From Pseudomonadota bacterium (lineage in GTDB: Bacteria; Pseudomonadota; Gammaproteobacteria; Burkholderiales; Gallionellaceae), in NCBI GenBank assembly GCA_021781695.1, contig JAJXWG010000053.1, forward strand, positions 1 through 9,034: a stretch of DNA of 9,034 nucleotides, given 5' to 3'. The notes beneath the pieces are model-generated. The model was not told the DNA's origin and did not search any database. It was given only the letters and a program-made list of their open reading frames with translations. The translations under genes were made by a program, and so were the position numbers. This document shows, piece by piece, positions 5,403 through 9,034 of the stretch; position 1 is the stretch's first letter, and each line of letters begins with the position of its first letter.

Positions 5403-6706
5403 TGATGCATGAAAACAATCTGACACACGGCATTCGGGCCAATCTCGACCAGTTCCTGCACCAACTGCTGCAAGTCATGCTGGTGGGTTTTACCATCGGC
5501 ATGATGCGCACCGTGGTGCCGGCGCTGTCGGAATCCGAATTCGGCGTCCCCAAGAACTCCTTCATGCTGCTGACGGCTTTCGTGGTAGCCTTTGGCCTGG
5601 TGAAGGGTACGCTCAATTTTGTGGCAGGACGCTTGTCTGAACGCATCGGCCGCAAGAAGGTTTTGCTGCTGGGCTGGATTGCGGCGCTGCCCATTCCGTT
5701 GCTGGTTTATTTTGCACCCTCGTGGAGCTGGATCGTCGCCGCTACCGTGATGCTCGGCATCAATCAGGGGCTGACCTGGTCGATGACGCAAAATGCCAAG
5801 CTTGACATCACCCGCCCCGATCAGCGCGGACTGATCATCGGGCTGAATGAATTCGCAGGTTATGTAGGACTGGCGCTGGCAGGCATCATCACCGCCTATC
5901 TCGCAACGGCACTGGGTGCGCGTACCGGACTGCTGATCTTCGGAATGACAACGATATTGCTCGCCATTTTACTTACGCTGCTGTGGGTAAAGGACACCTT
6001 GCCCTGGGCCAGGGCAGAAGCTGCAAAGCACGCTAGCGCAGCTCCCACAAGTTTGAAGCCGCGCTATCCCATCAACATCAGCGCCAAACCGTCGACCTGG
6101 GAAGTGTTCACGCTGGTATCGTGGCGCGACAAACGACTGGCTGCGATCAGCCAGGCAGGCCTGGTGGAAAAATTCGTCGATGCGCTGGTCTGGGTATTCT
6201 ATCCCCTGTTCCTGTATCAGCACGGTCTCTCTTTACCTAATGTCGGCTGGGTCGTCGGCATTTACGGATTTGTCTGGGGTGGCTCGCAATTTTTCACGGG
6301 CAAACTTTCCGACCATATCGGACGCCATAAACCTAACGTATGGGGTATGTGGATATGCGGTGCGGGAGTGGCGATGATGCTGCTGCATGAAGGCATGGCG
6401 TGGTGGTTAATGTCTGCCGCCGTCACAGGTTTTGGCATGGCATTGCTGTATCCTAATCTCTCTGCTGCGGTCGCCGACATTTCCCATCCTAACTGGCGTG
6501 GTTCGGCAATCGGGATATATCGTTTTTGGCGAGACCTGGGTTACGGCATCGGTGCGTTGGGATTGGGCATCACCGCGCATTTCAGCGGCACGGTAGATGC
6601 TGCATTCTGGTTCGTTGCTGTATCGATGTTTGTCTCAGGCACTGCACTCTGGCTGCTCGGTGAAGAGACGCATCCGCGCATCAATCCAGCGATATCAGTG
6701 GGATAA
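5402..6706 (+). CDS. MFS transporter of the sulfur-response operon, substrate unknown
   Basis: 434-residue inner-membrane secondary transporter with 12 hydrophobic helices in two halves of six, separated by a longer charged loop at about residues 198-235. The MFS motif A is present in both halves: GRLSERIGRKK after helix 2 and GKLSDHIGRHK after helix 8. Its start codon overlaps the dioxygenase stop as TGATG (5400-5404) and no strong ribosome binding site precedes it, so translation is probably coupled. This overlap makes it part of the sulfur operon. Plausible cargo is a sulfur compound such as sulfite or thiosulfate, or a thiol, but nothing in the sequence identifies it. I do not recognise a characterised close relative; a drug-type efflux pump is the generic alternative. 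Confidence 0.9.
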   Translation: MMHENNLTHGIRANLDQFLHQLLQVMLVGFTIGMMRTVVPALSESEFGVPKNSFMLLTAFVVAFGLVKGTLNFVAGRLSERIGRKKVLLLGWIAALPIPLLVYFAPSWSWIVAATVMLGINQGLTWSMTQNAKLDITRPDQRGLIIGLNEFAGYVGLALAGIITAYLATALGARTGLLIFGMTTILLAILLTLLWVKDTLPWARAEAAKHASAAPTSLKPRYPINISAKPSTWEVFTLVSWRDKRLAAISQAGLVEKFVDALVWVFYPLFLYQHGLSLPNVGWVVGIYGFVWGGSQFFTGKLSDHIGRHKPNVWGMWICGAGVAMMLLHEGMAWWLMSAAVTGFGMALLYPNLSAAVADISHPNWRGSAIGIYRFWRDLGYGIGALGLGITAHFSGTVDAAFWFVAVSMFVSGTALWLLGEETHPRINPAISVG

Positions 6707-6713
6707 GCCATGA

Positions 6714-6751
6714 TCCCGCGAGTTACGCTGAATCTGGGCGGGGCATTTTTT
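6714..6751 (+). terminator. Possible terminator after the MFS gene
   Basis: TCCCGC (6714-6719) can pair with GCGGGG (6738-6743, one G-U pair) around an 18-base loop, followed within two bases by a run of six T (6746-6751). The stem is short and the loop large, so this is a weak prediction. It is the only candidate between the operon and the converging minus-strand gene, whose stop codon overlaps the T-run. Confidence 0.35.
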
Positions 6752-6986
6752 ACTTGGCTTTGCGGCCGGGTGCGTGAGGGGGAACGAAACCGACCAGCCT
6801 GCATCTTATGCCTTCTATCTTTTCGCCGCTTTCAAAGCGGGTGGAGTGATAGGTCATGATTTCGCCGTTGGCGCTGAGCTGCTCCAGATAGGTGCGCGTC
6901 AGATCCAGCGGGAGACCGGCGGTTTTGGCGATTTCGGCATCAAGCGACTCGCCATGTTTTTTCAGGTGCTGGAGGATGCTGTCCAT
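6750..6986 (-). CDS. Hypothetical 78-aa winged-helix-like protein
   Basis: I do not recognise a characterised family member. Residues 1-40 read as three helices (MDSILQHLKKHGE, LDAEIAKTAG, DLTRTYLEQLSANGE), followed by two strands with a turn (EIMTYHSTRFESGEKIEG, RCRLVGFVPP). That is the layout of a small winged helix-turn-helix domain, as in FeoC- or ArsR-like proteins. The tail PGRKAK is basic. There is one cysteine (Cys62), so no iron-sulfur or metal-cysteine site is evident. Start ATG at 6986-6984; an in-frame stop lies just upstream, so no longer form is possible. The ribosome binding site is poor (GGG only). It converges on the MFS gene and lies 14 bases downstream of a strong hairpin. 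A role in nucleic-acid binding is inferred from predicted shape alone. Confidence 0.7.
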   Translation of the reverse strand: MDSILQHLKKHGESLDAEIAKTAGLPLDLTRTYLEQLSANGEIMTYHSTRFESGEKIEGIRCRLVGFVPPHAPGRKAK

Positions 6987-7000
6987 GTGAACCCGTTTAA

Positions 7001-7031
7001 ATCATAAAGGCCGGCTAGCGGCCTTTATGAT
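7001..7031 (-). terminator. Perfect 13-bp stem hairpin, probable terminator of the 33-aa gene
   Basis: ATCATAAAGGCCG (7001-7013) and CGGCCTTTATGAT (7019-7031) are exact reverse complements around a five-base GCTAG loop. The GC core with flanking AAA/TTT makes it usable as an intrinsic terminator in either direction. It begins 5 bases beyond the stop of the 33-aa minus-strand gene and ends 14 bases before the ATG of the 78-aa gene, so termination of the former is the simplest reading. Its outer arm also spells TATGAT on the minus strand, a possible -10 for the 78-aa gene, though without a clear -35. Confidence 0.65.
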
Positions 7032-7036
7032 AACAC

Positions 7037-7138
7037 TTAAGAGAAAGCAGCCCAGCTGGCAATCGATACGGCTGCAGCCGCAAGCCAGCCCAAGGCCAAT
7101 CTGAACTCTGTGTCATGTTTGAAATTTTTGTCGCTCAT
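7037..7138 (-). CDS. 33-aa single-helix membrane miniprotein
   Basis: The ATG at 7138-7136 is preceded 7 bases upstream by AGGAG, one of the best ribosome binding sites in the window, and the frame ends with TAA at 7039-7037. The product starts with a short charged segment (MSDKNFKHDTEFR) and continues as an uninterrupted hydrophobic Ala/Leu/Trp-rich helix to its end (LALGWLAAAAVSIASWAAFS). That layout fits an inner-membrane miniprotein with a cytoplasmic N-terminus. A perfect hairpin follows directly, so the gene has a start signal, a coherent protein and an end signal. I do not recognise its family; such proteins often bind or stabilise larger membrane complexes, but no partner is visible here. 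A toxin-like peptide is an alternative. Confidence 0.65.
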   Translation of the reverse strand: MSDKNFKHDTEFRLALGWLAAAAVSIASWAAFS

Positions 7139-7235
7139 ATTCTATCTCCTATCTTAATGTTCATGCATCAAACTGTACATCAGACAGGCGCCACGAAATT
7201 TGGTTCCATTGTCGATATCACCTGGACTGTCAGAC
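7139..7235 (-). promoter_or_regulatory. Spacer with possible weak promoter for the 33-aa gene
   Basis: 97 bases between the diguanylate cyclase stop and the 33-aa gene. On the minus strand, TGTACA and TAAGAT separated by 17 bases (about 7180-7152) each match the -35/-10 consensus at 4/6, just upstream of the AGGAG. No convincing terminator for the cyclase gene is visible, so the small gene may instead be reached by read-through. Confidence 0.3.
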
Positions 7236-9034
7236 TCAGCCAGTTGACACATCGAAAAAATGAAACCGGCCGCGCCCTGACTGTTTGGCCACATACATCG
7301 CCTGGTCGGCATGGCGCAGCAGGCTGTCGCCGTCGCCATCGTCATCCGGGTAGAAAGACACGCCGATGCTGGCCGATATCCTAATCTCATGCCCGTCGAT
7401 ATTGAAAGGCCTGGTTATCGCATCCATGGCGCGCGAAAGCAGTTGCTTGCATTCCTCCTTGCCTAAAATGTCCGTGAAGATCAGCACGAATTCATCTCCG
7501 CCCAGCCTTGCCACAGTGTCCGTGGTGCGGGAAATCGCAAGCATTCTTTGCGCGACTTCGACGAGCAGTATATCTCCTGCCTTATGGCCGAAATTATCGT
7601 TGACCGGCTTGAAACCGTCGAGATCCATGAAGCACACGGCAAGCTTCCTTCCGGAACGTTTTACCTGGGCTAACGCCATCACGAAACGGTCATTGAGCAG
7701 AGTACGGTTGGGCAGGCCGGTGAGCGCATCGTGGTGTGCCATGTGTTCGAGTTGCTGCTGATGGCTCTTTATGTCTGAAATATCCGAAAACAGCGCAATG
7801 AAACGGATGAACTGATCTTCTTCGTTTTCCACGCCTGACAGGGTCAGTCTTTCTGGATAGACTTCGCCATTCTTGCGCTTGTTCCAGACTTCGCCAGACC
7901 AGTAACCTTTCGTGGTGACTTCATGCCACATGGTTTCATAGAATTGCCTGTCCTGCCTGCCCGAGTGCAGTATGCGCGGATTCTTGCCCAGCATTTCTTC
8001 GCGGCTGTATCCGGTGATGCGGGTACAGGCGGGATTGGCTTCGAGTATCACTCCGTCTTTGTCGGTGATCAGGATGCCCTCGTCAGCATGGTCGAAGACG
8101 CTCGAAATCAGCCTCAAATGATCATCTGCAAGCTTGCGTTCGGTAATGTCGTTTGCGATACCTAGGAATTGAACAAGCCTGCCTGTCTTGTCGAATATGG
8201 GGGAAATACTCAGCCTGTTCCAGAACAGGGTGCCATCCTTCTTGTAATTGCGCAGCGTAGCCTTTCCGGCTCGGCCTTCCTTGATGCAGGCGCGGATTTC
8301 GGCAATTCCGGGCTGATCGCGATCCTCGCCTTGCAGGAAGCGGCAATTTTTACCCAGGAGTTCGGAGGCAGTGTATCCGGTGATATTCTCGAACGCGGTG
8401 TTTACATAGAGCAGCGGCAATTTTGGGTCGGAGGCATCGGCGATGGCCACGCCGTTGGTGCTTGAATTCAAGGCATCGGACTGCATCTTGATCAATGCTT
8501 CAGCCTGCTTGCGTTCAGTCACGTCGTCGAAAATGGCGACGATCTCGCCGCTGTCGATCTTGTAGATGTAGTTATCCCGCCAGCCGGATAAGCGCTCGTC
8601 CTCGTAGAAGGAGACAGGGAAATGCTCGGCCTTGCCGCTATGCCAGACGCGGCGGAATGCATCGAGCAGCCCCATTTTTTGGGCGCCCGGGAAAGCCTCT
8701 GTCAACTTTCTGCCTACCAGATCTTCGCGTCTTGCATTATTTATGCGTTCCGCCGAGCGGTTGAAATCGGTAAAGATGAAATCCGTTCCATCCTGTACAG
8801 CCTGATATACCGCCACGCCGCTGCTCATATTTTCGAACAACTCATCCCGGCGTTTTTTGCTGATCAGCAGTTCGTCGTCTTTCTTCTTGCGATCTGTGAT
8901 GTCCCTCGATGAGTTGAACAGCACAGGCTTGCCGCCAAGCAGGAGAGGAAGGGCGCTTATTTCGGCGTCGAAGATGCTGCCATCCTTGCGCTTGTGGTGT
9001 CTTTCGAACTGCATGCGCTCATGCCGGCTAAAAT
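7236..9034 (-). CDS. PAS-PAS-LOV-PAS-GGDEF diguanylate cyclase, N-terminus beyond the window
   Basis: Makes the second messenger c-di-GMP from two GTP under control of stacked sensor domains. Residues are numbered from the Met codon at 9014-9012, but the frame stays open to the right edge with PAS-like sequence, so the true start lies outside. In order: end of a PAS domain (to about 43), PAS (58-168), LOV-type PAS (181-292), PAS (298-425) and GGDEF (429-590). The LOV domain has GKNCRFLQ with Cys224, and Asn256 and Asn266 at the flavin-binding positions; Ala287 replaces the usual Gln. The cyclase has DALTGLPNR, metal-binding MDLD (Asp464) and an intact GGDEF (505-509). RTTD (496-499) five residues before it is a product-inhibition site. 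No EAL domain follows; the stop is TGA at 7238-7236. No membrane segment is visible in this portion. Confidence 0.95.
   Translation of the reverse strand, partial: FSRHERMQFERHHKRKDGSIFDAEISALPLLLGGKPVLFNSSRDITDRKKKDDELLISKKRRDELFENMSSGVAVYQAVQDGTDFIFTDFNRSAERINNARREDLVGRKLTEAFPGAQKMGLLDAFRRVWHSGKAEHFPVSFYEDERLSGWRDNYIYKIDSGEIVAIFDDVTERKQAEALIKMQSDALNSSTNGVAIADASDPKLPLLYVNTAFENITGYTASELLGKNCRFLQGEDRDQPGIAEIRACIKEGRAGKATLRNYKKDGTLFWNRLSISPIFDKTGRLVQFLGIANDITERKLADDHLRLISSVFDHADEGILITDKDGVILEANPACTRITGYSREEMLGKNPRILHSGRQDRQFYETMWHEVTTKGYWSGEVWNKRKNGEVYPERLTLSGVENEEDQFIRFIALFSDISDIKSHQQQLEHMAHHDALTGLPNRTLLNDRFVMALAQVKRSGRKLAVCFMDLDGFKPVNDNFGHKAGDILLVEVAQRMLAISRTTDTVARLGGDEFVLIFTDILGKEECKQLLSRAMDAITRPFNIDGHEIRISASIGVSFYPDDDGDGDSLLRHADQAMYVAKQSGRGRFHFFDVSTG

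Noticed and set aside
4707..5426. 239-codon minus-strand frame opposite the dioxygenase
   Set aside because: Antisense shadow; all the metal-binding motifs are on the + strand.
7115..7384. 89-codon + strand frame across the 33-aa gene and the cyclase C-terminus
   Set aside because: No ribosome binding site, and it overlaps the well-supported GGDEF domain in antisense; low-complexity Arg-rich end.

Overview
The window looks like a chromosomal segment of a Gram-negative proteobacterium. The order truB-rpsO-pnp, the PNPase sequence (very close to the gamma/betaproteobacterial form), the moderately GC-rich coding DNA and the PAS/GGDEF signalling protein all fit a betaproteobacterium. A Nitrosomonadales or Gallionellaceae-like chemolithotroph is my best guess from general feel. 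No marker here fixes the genus.

Left part (1-3390): a conserved housekeeping block on the + strand. It holds the 3' part of truB (tRNA pseudouridine-55 synthase, cut by the window edge just upstream of its catalytic Asp), rpsO (ribosomal protein S15) and pnp (polynucleotide phosphorylase, TTG start). A candidate rpsO promoter overlaps the end of truB, a hairpin sits between rpsO and pnp, and a nested two-stem terminator closes the block.

Middle part (3530-6750): a compact sulfur-response module. A minus-strand ArsR-type repressor fused to a rhodanese domain is divergent from a tightly packed + strand operon. The operon encodes a small DsrE-family sulfurtransferase-like protein, an ETHE1-like persulfide dioxygenase of the metallo-beta-lactamase fold, and a 12-helix MFS transporter. 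The divergent spacer is very AT-rich. It carries a strong promoter (TTGACA, 17 bp, TTTAAT) followed at once by a perfect 22-bp palindrome, which is the obvious operator. The likely logic is that sulfane sulfur (persulfide/polysulfide) reacts with the repressor, perhaps through its rhodanese cysteines, and releases the operon. The DsrE protein would then carry the sulfur, the dioxygenase would oxidise glutathione persulfide to sulfite, and the MFS protein would move a related compound.

Right part (6750-9034, all minus strand): an unrecognised 78-aa winged-helix-like protein; a perfect 13-bp-stem hairpin; a 33-aa single-helix membrane miniprotein with an excellent ribosome binding site; and a large PAS-PAS-LOV-PAS-GGDEF diguanylate cyclase whose N-terminus lies beyond the window. 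Its third sensor domain has the LOV blue-light photoreceptor signature with the adduct cysteine, but the usual flavin-contacting glutamine is an alanine.

The parts most worth a second look are the repressor-rhodanese/DsrE/dioxygenase/MFS module with its operator, and the glutamine-less LOV diguanylate cyclase. I see no tRNA or rRNA gene, CRISPR array or intact insertion sequence.
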